A stretch of DNA of 64,000 bases from Ectocarpus siliculosus. Lineage: Eukaryota > Sar > Phaeophyceae > Ectocarpales > Ectocarpaceae. The notes beneath the pieces are model-generated. The model saw only the letters and a program-made list of their open reading frames with translations, had not been told where the DNA came from and did not search any database. Positions 43,779-55,200 of the stretch are shown piece after piece (within the stretch, counting starts at the first letter, position 1; each line of letters begins with the position of its first letter). Both the position numbers and the translations under genes were made by a program. Location of the stretch: assembly GCA_000310025.1 (NCBI GenBank), contig FN649729.1, forward strand, positions 3,241,227 to 3,305,226, written 5' to 3'.

Positions 43779-45770
43779 CTTTTATCCCGACCCATTAGGC
43801 GTATGTGAGTCCGTGAAGCCCCCCGTTGCGTTCGCTGTGATGCAAGATGAGTTGGACGTGCTCAGAGACTTTGTTGTCGAGATGCCGTGTGCAGCAAGAT
43901 GTAGGTCCCCCCTCCCTTTCCCATGCTTTGGCGATTATCGCCCCCGGTGGTCCAGCGTTCACTGTAGGAAAACCCACGTCCACCATCGACATTAATTTGT
44001 TCCACGCTTCCACCGGCCACGTGAATGAATTTCTGATGAGGGAAACCGCAAAGCAGCAGGGTGTTCAATTGGTGGGGGAACTGCAGCCATGCGTCGGCTG
44101 CATCGAGGCGAAGGGCAGGAGGGCCCCGGTGCCGCGGCGTGGAGTTCACCCGCGCGGCGGTACCGTTCGGCAAGGTGCACATCGACATCACCGGCCCGTA
44201 CTCTGAGGCGTTCGATGGTTCTCGTTACCTGATCATGTTCGTGGACAGCGCGTCGCGGTGGCAACGGGCGTACGGCATGCGGGCCAAGAGCGACACCCTG
44301 ACGTACACGCGGCGCTTCCTCGCCGACCTGAACGGCAACGGCACTCCGGGGTGTTTCCGCATGGACAACGGTGGTGAGTTCACCAGTGCTGCCTTCGTCG
44401 CGTTCTGCGACGCCGCTGGCATCCGGCGCGAGTACACCGCGCCCGACACCCCGAAGCAGAATGCGGTCGTCGAGAGCGCAATCTGGCGCGCTATGAAGGG
44501 GGGCCACGCCGCCCGTCGCCACGTCCTCTCCATGGGCCACGTCGACCTCGCCTCTATCCCCGGTATGGACGCCAACGGACACCGGCTGTGGCTTGCATCG
44601 GCGATCTGGGCCTCCGGCTGCTTCAACCGTTCCGCGACGTCGGCCAACCCGGCCTGGATGTCGCCGTTCGAGGCCTTCTTCGGACGCAAACCGCCGCTCA
44701 ACGTCGTCCCTTTTTTCCAGGAGGGGATGATGCGCGTGAAGCGCGCCAGCAAGGCGGACGTCCAATCCGTGCGTTGCTTCTACCTGCACGGAGCGCGCAA
44801 CCACTCCGCCGCCACTGCCGTCGTTCTCCGCGCCGACACCGGAAGGATCTGCCTGTCCAACAACGTCGTGTGGATCAACCGCCGCACCGCCGTGCCGGCG
44901 CCGGTACCGGCCAGCGGGGGGGGCTCTTCGGTCACCGCGGCGCCCTCGCCGGCCGCCGCCGTTCCTGCAGCCGCTGCCGCACCGCCACCGCCATGGGCAT
45001 CGCGGACGTACACCTACACCCCGCCCACAGCGACCACCGCTTCGCCGCCGCCCGCTTCTCCGTCGATCTTCACAGGGTCCGGAGCCGCGTCGCCGATCTC
45101 CACGGCGTCTTCGAGTGCACCGCCGTCCACCGCAGCCACGCCGCCCCGTCCACCGCCGACAACACCGCCCGCAAGCGCCGGCGCTCCCGCTCCCCATCAC
45201 CCGCCGCTTTCACAGCGAGTCGTCAGAGAATTGGGCGAGAAGGAAACCAGAGTGCATGGCCGTACACGCGGCGACCGAGTACGCTTCATGGATGAGCAAC
45301 AGCAACCGCCGTCGCCGTCAGGTGGCGGCACCGCTCTCCAACACCGCCTTGGGCTGCTGTCGATGATGGGCAAGGACGCGCTCGTCTCGTCGCTCGCCAC
45401 CCGGGAGGCCGTCGATCAAGGACGTCGAGACCTGCCACCGTCCGCCAGCATCGCCCCTCCCGCTCCCCCACCGCCGCAAGATACGAGTTTAGCAGGCCAT
45501 GGGAGCGGGGGGGCCGCAGGAGCTGGAGGGCCGGGGGGCCTGCACATGTTCGCAGCAATGTTCGCTACCCGCGAGGACGTGGAAGCTACTCTTCGTGCCA
45601 AGCGCCCTCCTGACAAGACGCCGGACCTCCCTCACTGCCTCGCCAGCGACCTCCGAGTGCCGAAAACGTTCAAGGAGGCCATGCGGTCTCAACATTCAGA
45701 GTTGTGGGATGATGCAGTCGGTCGGGAGTTTTTCGGTCTGTTGGATGCGGGTACTTTTAGTCCGGTTTAG
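43779..45770 (+). pseudogene. Copia-B integrase
   Basis: Coding continues through two shifted frames: first VKPPVAFAVMQDELDVLRDF (about 43813), then the zinc domain HASTGH, CVGCIEAKG (about 44005-44115). The main frame resumes near 44150 with the catalytic core: VHIDITGPYSEAFDGSRYLI, FRMDNGGEFTSAAF (second Asp) and PKQNAVVESAIWRAM (Glu). It continues to PAWMSPFEAFFGRKPPLNVV and a Pro/Ala-rich C-terminus. A TAG at 45768-45770 separates it from RT in the same frame. Confidence 0.85.
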
Positions 45771-47192
45771 CAACCAGTAGAAAATTTCATCAACGCCAAG
45801 TGGGTATTCAACTGTAAGGCAGACGAGTACGGATGGCCGACGAAATTCAAGGCAAGACTTGTAGCGCGGGGGGACATGCAGAGGGCTTCGATTGATTTTT
45901 GAGAATTGTTTGCACCCACCGTATCCGTGTCTAGTGTGCGTTTGTTGGCAGCTTTGGCATGTGAGCAGAACCTTGACTTGTGTCATTTCGATATTCAGCA
46001 GGCGTTTGTGCAGTCTGAGCTTGAAGAGGATGTTTTCATGCGTCTCCCGCAAGGTTGTGGTAGGTTATCTGGACTGATCGTGAAGCTATGCAAGAGTCTG
46101 TACGGTTTGAAGCAGGCGTCACGACAATGGCATGCGCACCTGACGAGGTGTTTGTTACTTTTAGGATTTGTGCAGTGTTTGGCGGATGCATGTGTTTTTC
46201 GATTTATGGAGGATGGATGTGTGATCATGATCATCGTGGTCCACGTGGATGACATTTTTGCCGTGGGGCAGAAGGAGAGATGTGACAAGTTTGGCAGAGA
46301 CCTCAACGAGATGGTCCCCGTGAAGAACCTTGGGGAGTTGAGGTGGTACTCCGCGTGCTTTTACCAGAGAGATCTAGAGAGAGGCCTTTTGAGGATCTCG
46401 CAGCAAAGGTTTGCAGAAGAGTTGGCTGCAGAGTACGGCGTAGAGTGGGGGAAGAGTGTGCCCTTGCCTGTGAGCATGAAGCTCACCGACTTTGACGAGG
46501 ACGAAGCGTGTGCTGACGTCCCTTTCCGCGAGTTGGTAGGATCCCTGATGTGGTTGGCCACTCAAACCAGGCCGGACATCGCGAATGCAGTACGAGCAGT
46601 AGCGCGGTATTGCGCGTCTCCCAAGATGGTGCACTGGAAGGCAGCACTTGGTATTTTAGGGTACGTGCGTAGGACGAGTTGGATGGGGATTACATTTGAG
46701 AGGGGTGTCGTGACTGGCATGAGCATGCAGGTGTTTGTGGATGCTGACTATGCGAGCAAGGCAGCAGACCGTAGGTCGGTTTCAGGAGGACTAGTGATGT
46801 GTGGGGGTGGGTGTGTGACTTGGTTTTCGAGGACGCAGAAGTGCGTTACGCTTTCCACAACGGAAGCAGAGTATGTGGCAATTGCCGACGTCTTGAAGGA
46901 GGTGCTTTTCTTGAGGCAAGTTTGGCGTTTTATGTTGCCAGATGCAGGTATGCCGTGCATTCAAATCTTCGAGGATAATCAGGGAGCGATTCAGATTGCG
47001 CACAACCCGATCACGAACTCAAACTCGAAGCACATTGATGTACGACATCACTTTATTAGGGAACTGGTAGAGAGGAAGGAGATTTCGATTACCCATGTGG
47101 CGTCGGAGTTTCAGCATGCAGATTTCTTGACGAAGGCTATCAGCAAGGAATCTTTTGCGTTGCACAGAGACTTTGTGATGAATTTGCAGTGA
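45771..47192 (+). pseudogene. Copia-B reverse transcriptase and RNase H
   Basis: Same frame as the integrase after the TAG. NFINAKWVFNCKADEYG and KFKARLVARGDMQRAS are followed by a TGA at 45900-45902, then an uninterrupted frame to 47192: LDLCHFDIQQAFVQSELEED, SLYGLKQASRQWHAHL, the active site VVHVDDIFAVG (about 46240), SLMWLATQTRPDIANAV, and RNase H VFVDADYASKAADRRSVSGG, TLSTTEAEYVAI, SKHIDVRHHFIRE. Every catalytic residue is present; only the two stops break it. Confidence 0.9.
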
Positions 47193-47494
47193 CAGAGGTT
47201 TTGGGATCAAATCGTGCTTTGCCGTTGAGTGGAAGAGAGAGGATATGTACGAGTTTGAACAAGAGATAGAGAGGGTCAAGTGGAGATGGTAGTGTTTTGG
47301 AAGGTTAATGTTTGGGATTGTTCTTGATGATTTGGAAGAGTTGGTATGCGATTGATTGTTTTTGGAGGAGGTATTGTTTTGGTGTTGGAGTTTTCGATTT
47401 TGTCTTGGTTTTGATTTGTTTTGGGATGAACTGGTATGATAAGGATGACTTTGATATTTTGTTGGAGCATGACGATGCATACGAGCCGGGGGGC

Positions 47495-47826
47495 TATTCG
47501 ATATACTCGTAGCATAGCATGGGGGTGGTATATTGCGTATACATATGCGGGGATTGCAGTGACGAACTACGGAGGGACAAGAAGTTTCTTTGTGTTTTCC
47601 TTGGGAGTGTAGTAGATTGGTGGAGATTCATGGAGATTCGTTCTGGGTATTAAAGCGTTATGCGTGACTTGATGCCGTGATGGAATGACGAGCTCAAGCA
47701 CGCCCCCGATGAATACAACACGTTTTTCACCACGTCTACACGTCTTTACCTACCCGTGCGGCCTGTCATGGCCGAGCTGCTCTACGCTCCCATCACACAC
47801 AACTGAGCCACCCGAATTATCGATCA
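47495..47826 (+). repeat. 3' LTR of Copia-B
   Basis: Identical by eye to 40527-40858. Preceded by GCCGGGGGGC, the purine tract, and followed by ACGCT. Confidence 0.95.
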
Positions 47827-47965
47827 ACGCTGCGCTTCTCAGATTATTTGCCTCGTGTTTTTTCGCGCGGAGTCTTGCGTCCTGAAATGAGTTTGGGGGG
47901 TCCTCTCGAACACACTCTACTCTAATTAAGGTTTTAGGCCGTTCTCAAATAAATGTGGCAGTCAT
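47827..47965 (-). pseudogene. Gypsy gag, 5' part
   Basis: An ATG on the minus strand at 47965-47963 opens a frame with a TGA six codons in, then IRVECVREDPPNSFQDARLR and KKHEANNLRSA up to the Copia-B insertion. Removing Copia-B and one ACGCT joins it in frame to 40526-40202. The combined gag is short, about 155 codons. Confidence 0.65.
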
Positions 47966-48082
47966 GAAAACGTCCCATGCGTGTTCGTAGTGGCTAGTGT
48001 GGGAGGGACCTGAGCGAGCCGCCTCTGCAAGGAGGCGTATGCGGGCCTGAGTAACTTTCAGCGCAAACCCGTCCACTTTCGT

Positions 48083-48099
48083 CTCTTCGTCGACGCCAA
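48083..48099 (-). promoter_or_regulatory. Candidate primer-binding site of the gypsy element
   Basis: Directly inside the candidate LTR, the minus strand reads TTGGCGTCGACGAAG. TGG matches the complement of a tRNA CCA end, one base after the LTR, the usual spacing for gypsy elements. Which tRNA it fits is not determined. Confidence 0.5.
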
Positions 48100-48415
48100 T
48101 GAGGACACTGGCTATTGTCCGAGACAGATGCCGGTGCCGTGGCAGTATTATCCCACTGCCAGCGGAAGGCTATTTCCTCTCGTGATGTGTAAACGAGGAG
48201 AAGAGGGTAGAAAGAGAGAGTGGTCATAGCGGGAGAGGGAGAGGTCCCTCCGCTTCCACTTTCGGCAAGTGGCCAGGGACTTCGGAAGATATCCATCTCC
48301 GACGGTGCATTTCCTGTCACTCTCCTTGTGTAAAGATACCCCGAGGAAGCCACATCTTCCTACACTTTGTATGTGCACACATGGTTGGTTATACTCCTGA
48401 CAGGTGTCCTCCACA
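48100..48415 (-). repeat. Candidate 5' LTR of the gypsy element (copy at 17991-18316)
   Basis: On the minus strand it starts TGTGGAGGACACC and ends CCAGTGTCCTCA, fitting TG...CA ends with a short inverted repeat. A primer-site-like TGG follows, then gag. It is about nine-tenths identical to the solo copy at 17991-18316. Confidence 0.6.
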
Positions 48416-48599
48416 GTATGCTTGTTGCATGTTCTTGCATCACCCCTTGGCCCGGTGCTCTCTTTACATCACTCGAGAGGGATGCCTTGTGTTTGGTTAA
48501 AATCTAACTCTTGTTCGGGCTTTGGGCGGACTTGAATGAAGAACATGGTGCGTTCGTTGGAGAAAAACAACTTCAGCTTCAAGAATCCAGCATGCCAGG

Positions 48600-50190
48600 G
48601 GAAGGAAAAAAACAAAAGAACAATCAGTAGAACGAATCTAGTTTGTCACGGCATGGCTGTGCCCTGCCCACAGTTACCAGGTCGACCAGGGGAGGCAAGA
48701 TCAAACGACAAAGTTTATTTGCCACACACACAAAGTACTTGAGACAACAACACTCACACGTGCAGTTTCTTCTATTGCCGTTTCTGCCGGAGAATAGCTT
48801 AGTCTAGCCTCCTCCATGCCGCCCTCGGTCCCAGTTCATGGCATGTAGAAGTAAGTTCTGGGTCTGTCTGTTGCAACTAACTTGCCGCCGAGCTGGCGTC
48901 TTTCATTGGTCAATCAGCCGGTTAGCTTAACGAAAGACACACAGCTAATACTGATGCTGTACATGCATACCCTATTTATTTGTGTTTTTTTACCGCACTG
49001 AGACTGACGTCTCTTCTTCATTGGTCAGCCGGTTAGCGCGGTCGATGCACAAGTAAACACAAGCACACCCGCGTCACACCAGCTTTCGCACCTCCTCTCG
49101 CACACTCCTCCTCCTCCTCTTCCTCCTCCTCCTCTCCTCCTCCTGCTCCTCCTCGTTCTCTCTCACTCGGCGACAGCAGCTGAAACATTGCACTTGCAAG
49201 GATCTCAACGTAATACAGCAGTAGTAGTTGTACAGCAGTCCTCCTCTGTATCCTTCATAATATGCTCTGCCGGCAAGAAGTTTCCGAGCAAGAAAAACAA
49301 ATAAATCAAGAACAATCCAGTTTGTCACGGTTTGTTTACCGGCCAGGGGAGGCAAGATCGAACGCCAAACAAGAAAGAATTATTGCGACACAGACAACCG
49401 CGCCGCCAGCCATCGCACCTCCTCTCACACACCCTCCTTCTCCTCCCTGTCCTCTCAAGAACGTAGCAGATCCTGAAACCTTGCATTGCAAGGATCTCAA
49501 CTATGTACGTACATATATATTATGGAACAACGCACACAACGTATATATGTATATTATAGTAGCTGCACAGCGGTCCTTCGGCATACCGCACACCCAACCG
49601 CTGTTGTTCCGTTCCCTTCTCTCGTCGGTGTTTGTTTGTTAACCCCTCTTTTTTCTTCTTTTTCTTTCTTAATATGACACAACGAATCCATCTCTATCAT
49701 AGAAAGAGTCTGAGACAGATTAGCAATGAATTCATAGCGTCAGAAAGTACAAACGTATTTTCAATGCGGTACGCGTATGTATGTACCGGGTGTACATTCA
49801 TATGTATGTGCGGACACATCTCGGATCATGTGCGGACACACGGGAGTGGTGTCACCATTTTCTTACCTTTTTGTGTAATTTCGTGTCGTTTGCATCTTAA
49901 CTGCTGCTGAACGGGCAAGAAGCTGCGGACAGAAGAAGGCCAATGAAACCAAGAACAATCCAGTTTGTCACGCCTTGTTTACTTACCAGCCAGGGGAGGC
50001 AAGATCGAACGCAAGTTGATTTGCCACACACGTACACACAACACACCCCCGGCCACCGCACCTCTCACACACTTCTCCTCCTCCTCCTCCTCCTCCTCCT
50101 CCTCCTCCTCCTCCTCCTCCAAATCGGCAACAGCGACAACAAGAAGATAGCAGCAGCTAGATCCTGAACGTTGCAGGTGAGGATCTCAAG
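48600..50190. repeat. Three degenerate copies of a unit with TCC microsatellites
   Basis: Each copy has AGTTTGTCACG, then CCAGGGGAGGCAAGATC (48690, 49335, 49990), a CACACAC run, a TCC-rich tract (49085-49150, about 49430-49455, 50075-50120) and finally GCAAGGATCTCAA or a variant (about 49197, 49489, 50176). Spacing is about 650 bp. CATTGGTCA...GCCGGTTAGC is also duplicated (48908 and 49020). No coding frame is supported. Confidence 0.7.
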
Positions 50191-50199
50191 TACAACAAC

Positions 50200-52297
50200 T
50201 CGCAGTGCTCGTGCATACCATAACCGACCTCGGTTGGTTCTGTTCCCCTCTTTCTTCCTCTCTTGGGTGGTCTCTGAACTACTCGGGGAACGCTTGGTGC
50301 CCCCCCGCCCGGCATCGGGGCGGGCGGCCAGCACGCGCGGGATGTGGGTGCTGCGATTCATTATAGATAGGCGGAGGGAGTAGACGCTACGGCAAAGGGG
50401 TAAAACAAACGAGGTCAGCTTGGACGAAGTGAGGTCGACACGTCCGTCCGTTGCGTACAGAAGTCTAGATCGATCGGTAGATCCGCGAAAAAGAAAGGCA
50501 GTCTGCTTACTACTCTCTGGGGACGATATCGACCGACCAGGACTGCTGCTGTCTGCATGTCTGCATTTTTTCTCGAGGGACGATAGCGACCGCTAACAAC
50601 ACGACAATTGAAAGGCAGGCGAAGGCCTGAAAGCGTGGGAACTTACAGAGTGCAAAATAACGAAGCACATCGTCCGCCCACAATGCTAACATGTATATAA
50701 ACCGGTGAGGTGGGAGGAAGACGGCAGGAATATTGAAAGTCAGACACAGCGGCGGAGAACGGGGCTGTCTCATGTAGAATAGAAGAATAAGATCGCCTGT
50801 TTTTCAAACTCCATGCATGCCCGGCAGCCTTCCCTGATGTGTGCACAACAACGCACAAACGACCGTTCGTGTTTGTGCGGCCACCGACATTGCATTGTAG
50901 ACTATATTGAGAAATCGAAAAAGCTGCAAAACAAAGAGCGACGCACCACACCCACGAGAACGAAACGAAGTCGAAATGGAAAGGGAAGATGAAGAAAGTG
51001 TCACGAGTGAGAAGGAAGAGAGAGCGAAATGCGGAGGAATGTAACACATTCGTGTACCTGCTGTAGTTGCCCTTGATCCAACGAAACTCCAATCCCCCGT
51101 GAGAGGAAACAACCCCCCCGACGTGGGGATGAAAACGGTAAGGAGCCCGGATATTGTTGTCGGCATTATTAAGGTATGTGTGTATGTAACGTGTTGGAGA
51201 GTGAAGGAGTGCAACTAACTATCTCACGCAAAACGCATGATGAAGTGGGATTTTTCTGCTCAGGATGAAACTGCTCCACAGAGACAGTCACAGAGGCGCA
51301 AATACTATCGAGAACATCCGAGGTGAAGCTAATAACTTTTCATCGAATCGAGTGTGAACGAATTTTCCTACGGTGCACCAATGCGAAGATGAAGTTCCAT
51401 TACCTTGCTTTGCACGCAACGACCGCGAATCCATCAGTAGACTAGCCCCCCGATCTGGCAAACACAACGAGACTTTTTATGATTTGCCACACAGAGGATG
51501 GCCCAAAACAATATTTGCTGCAGATCGATTGGCCGCGGCGATTTTCGTGGCGGTACGGTTTTCCGGTGGTTCCAAGTGGTTGGCCGGAATGTCCTCCAGA
51601 GCGCTATAATATTATCGGCCGCAAGATTACTGGCCTACATAAGAATCCTCGGAAACTACCGGCAGCTGCGTCAGATGATTGGCGCATGCTTCTTCTGAAT
51701 GGGAGCGCCGGTGTCGGGCGTGTGTTGATGTTCTTTCGTGTTTCGCTTCGATGTCCCCACTACTCTGTTGCGTCAACGGTAGGGCGATCGAGTCGCGGCT
51801 TTGGGAAATACGTGGTATGTACAACATAAGTGTATGAGCGCTTTATGGATATTCCGAACTTTCGTTGGATCAGGATAATCGGGTTGTTTCGGGGTGTTTC
51901 AAGTAGCTTGAACGAGGATCAAGATCCCAGCAGCCCGGTTCCCTCACTCTCTTCCGAGTGTGCGCGGAACGGACCTGGCCCAAGAAGGCTTAAACAAGAG
52001 ATCAAACAACTGTGAAAACCTGAAGCTAGGAGCAACGGGCTTGCTCCCTTCCCCCCCCCCCCCCCTCCCCCCGTCTTTTTTTTTCGTTCCTCCATTACCC
52101 ATAAATATCCCGCAATTTGTACTTCCCCATCCACGTGTTTCCAATCCCCCCTAGAAACATGGCGTGTTTTCGTGGTTGTTGATGCATACAAGATGCAGAC
52201 AAGGCAATCCCCCCGCGAAAGGATTTAACTCGCTGCAACATTTCGATACATGTAGACTGAGTAGCTGACCGCCCACTGGTTACCCGCATGGAACAGG
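50200..52297. other. Spacer upstream of the secreted-protein gene
   Basis: No supported gene. Short frames exist (for example plus strand 51479-51829), but they carry no recognisable motif. A C homopolymer followed by a T run sits at 52053-52085. The last few hundred bases probably hold the promoter and 5' UTR of the gene starting at 52298, but no specific element can be named. Confidence 0.4.
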
Positions 52298-55200
52298 ATG
52301 GGCTTCATCGTGAGGCCCGCGTACATCGCCTGCGGGCTCTCGCTCTTCCCGCAACTGCTGCAAGTGGCCGCCCAAGATTTTACTTGTACGGTTGCCGAAA
52401 CCCTCAGCGGCCAGGCGGATTGCATTGACCCCAGTGCAGGGGGCACGTGCACCGCCGGAGATGTCGATGTGAGAACAAGGGTTAACGTTTCAAACATGAA
52501 GATGCCGAAGAAAACCATTCCTCGGTAGTGTGACGTCGTTGTCCATTCGATTGGTACATGCCGTGGTGGCACAACGAGGCACCGTGCGGTTCTAAATCCT
52601 CTAGCCTGCTGCGAGGGCAAACGGTTGGATGGTTGGGGACGGCGACGGTCGTTCCGTCCGTTTGTCGGGTTACAGTAGTAGCTTACATGCCAGGGCCGAA
52701 CCAAACCCACCTCCGAAAAGTATGGGGTTTTCGAATTCAGTGCAGCAATGGTGGCATGTCCGGAAATTCCAGCAAGGACTCACCGACCGTGTTGCCAGAA
52801 CCAGCCTTTTGCGCGGTGTGTTTGTCGGAGACTAGTCTACGTGGGTTGGACCGTGGACTTGTGCCTTGGTGTGTTGTTACAGCCAGCCGTGTTCGTCTGT
52901 TTGGGGCGCTGCCCACTCATCACGCCGTCCTCTCCGCTGCCTTGTTCTTGTGTCCCGACAGCTCCCAGACGATGACGCTCTTACCAACGTCCAAGCGACC
53001 ACCGATCTCTGCGACGGAACACAGTAAGTGTCTGGGAACCAATGTGAACCTTGTGTATGACGAATTGGCGAACATTTTGAGATTACGGTTGCACGTGCCC
53101 ACCGGCCTGAAGCTCGGATTGCTGTTCCACGAAAAGCTACTCAAGGATAGCCGGCGATGATCTGTTTTGAATGCATTAATAGATGCGGTTGCTGCACGTT
53201 CAGCACGGACAATTCGAAGTTGTTGCCAACCGAGCACAGGAGGGCTCCATCATGAAAACAGCGGGAGAAGGAACCTGAAGCTTGCTCTTTCCAGTGTTTT
53301 AACTTGTTCTACCGCAAGGTTTGCAAGACGCGATCTAACCAGCCGCGCGTTCTGAGTAGTCCCTTGCTTCGGAGGAGCTTGTTCCGACTGTTTGTTGCTT
53401 ACAACTGTCCCTCTGGTGGGCGGTGGTGCTGTTGATCCTTCACACAGGGACTCGATTACCTTCACGGGGGACTTGACATTCCTATCAACTGGTAATGGTG
53501 ATCGACAGGACGTGGGAATGTGAGTAAAGAGTTGTACTCCCCACCAAAGATCGTTGTTTTTCAGTTTCGGTCAAGGAATTTGGGTCGTGACAAAGTACCT
53601 CAGATGCCAATATGCTGTTGAATCTTTGTGCGGGTCGCACACTATGTAGGCGTCCAGGCGGAAAGATGCATTGGCGAGCCTAACGCCCGGTCGGATCGTC
53701 ATGTTGATAACAAAGTTGAGGCCGATCCGTTCCGTTCCCGTGTCCCTTGCTAAAGATGGAAACGACGCAAGAACGATTATCGTTTGGACCAGGACGACTG
53801 TGATGTGTATTTCTAGCACGTGAACGGGCATCGATAACGTTGATCGAGCATATTGAATTTCTTCAGGTGGCTTGGCGATTTTGGTCCCGATGGAACATGC
53901 GACGTTTACGGGTTTAACTGCGAAGAGGATACATTTGACCTGGAGGATAATCCGACCGACATCTGCGCGGACGTCCAGCAAGGCTCAACCTTGTTTGCAG
54001 GGGTCCAATTCACGGTGGGTCGTGCTCGCATGCTAAGTACAACGAGAGGTCCATGAATTGGTGTCGAAACAAGTGCCTTTTTTTACTCGAGTCCGCACAA
54101 CGTGCAGGCGTTCCCAATCCAAAAAGAACAGAGCTGATCGGCTGCACAAAGAACGGCAAGATGTTCCATTCCAAACCCACGTATGTATACTCCGATCGAT
54201 ACAATAAATCGACCCCGTGCCCCGCGCTACCTTTGGAACAGACGAAGCACGCGGGGTGCGCGCGCGCTCGATCGAAATCAACCATCGGAAGAGTTCTTCG
54301 TAACGATAGAAATGCGGAGGAGGCTCTCTCCCGTCTATGTCCACAGCTCCCAGTTTCTTCTGAGCCACGAAACATGTGCGAAGGAAGCATGTGCCACAAC
54401 CTCTCCACAAATCACTACCACTTCTGTATATAATGCCGCAGGCGCCGTGTGTGGGGAACGACGCCGGTGAGTTGGTGGTACCGTACTGCGTCTCGGCGAA
54501 GACTAATGGGCAAGACAATGAAGAGTGCACCACAGCCGGCGAGATTTTCCCTGGCCCTGATAGCAAGTGCGTCTGTTCGCCGGATCCTTTGGTGATCCCC
54601 GCCCTCAAAGTCTGCCCGGTACGTCCTCATCACATCACGTTGTAGTTGATTTGAAGTTTTGCAACGGCTGCTGACCTTTCCATGTGGAGACGTTTGGGAT
54701 CTTGTGGGGGACGTTCCAGTTTATATTGCACTCTTATCCCATCCCAGGTTTTTTTATGCAATCACGAAGGCATAAGTACGAACGTTCCGTTTCGGGTACA
54801 AAGTGGCACACAGCGGTAGTACTGCAAACAATATGCTCTTCGGGTCGCCTTTGGCATGTGTGCGCGTGTACCTCGCAAAGCGCACGTGTAGAAGGACCTG
54901 GTGTACCCGGTTACGGAAGCAGTTTTCCCTTCAATACGTTCATTGGGACACACGACGTGCTCCCTGTTGACGGTTTCTTGTTCACCCTGCCTGTCGTCGT
55001 GTTTCTTTGTTTTGACTATTCCCCGTGAACGAAGGATTTGGGCACCATCTCCGTCACGCCATCTCTGGTGGCCGAGCCTTGCCTCGGAGATGGATCGGAT
55101 TTCCTCCTGACGTTCGGTCAGTGGAACACGAGCGTTGATGTTGAATCATGCCCTTGCCGCTCGTGTTGTGTGTGAATTCGATGGCGGCGTTAAGACAGAT

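Larger units (their letters stand above)
40527..47826 (+). mobile_element. Copia-B, full-length Ty1/copia retrotransposon
   Basis: LTRs of 332 bp (40527-40858, 47495-47826) appear identical, start TATTCGATATACTCG and end AATTATCGATCA. The target duplication ACGCT lies at 40522-40526 and 47827-47831. A purine tract GGGGGGC precedes the 3' LTR. The order gag, protease, integrase, RT, RNase H is that of copia. Despite the identical LTRs, the coding region has a frameshift near 41222, about three shifts between 43776 and 44150, a TAG at 45768 and a TGA at 45900. Confidence 0.95.
35223..48415 (-). mobile_element. Chromoviral Ty3/gypsy element, interrupted by Copia-B
   Basis: On the minus strand: candidate 5' LTR (48415-48100), primer site, short gag (47965-47827 continuing at 40526-40202), protease (39833-39339), RT, RNase H, integrase (38655-36259), the GPY/F region (36168) and a chromodomain-like C-terminus (about 35800-35700). 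A chromodomain after integrase marks the chromovirus lineage, which uses it to target chromatin. Copia-B sits inside gag with the duplication ACGCT. Several in-frame stops show it is dead as sequenced. No matching 3' LTR was found left of 35377, so the left end is probably truncated and the boundary given is approximate. Confidence 0.8.

Noticed and set aside
51479-51829. 117-codon plus-strand frame upstream of the secreted-protein gene
   Set aside because: No recognisable domain, no clear splice-linked exons and no sign of conservation; kept as spacer.
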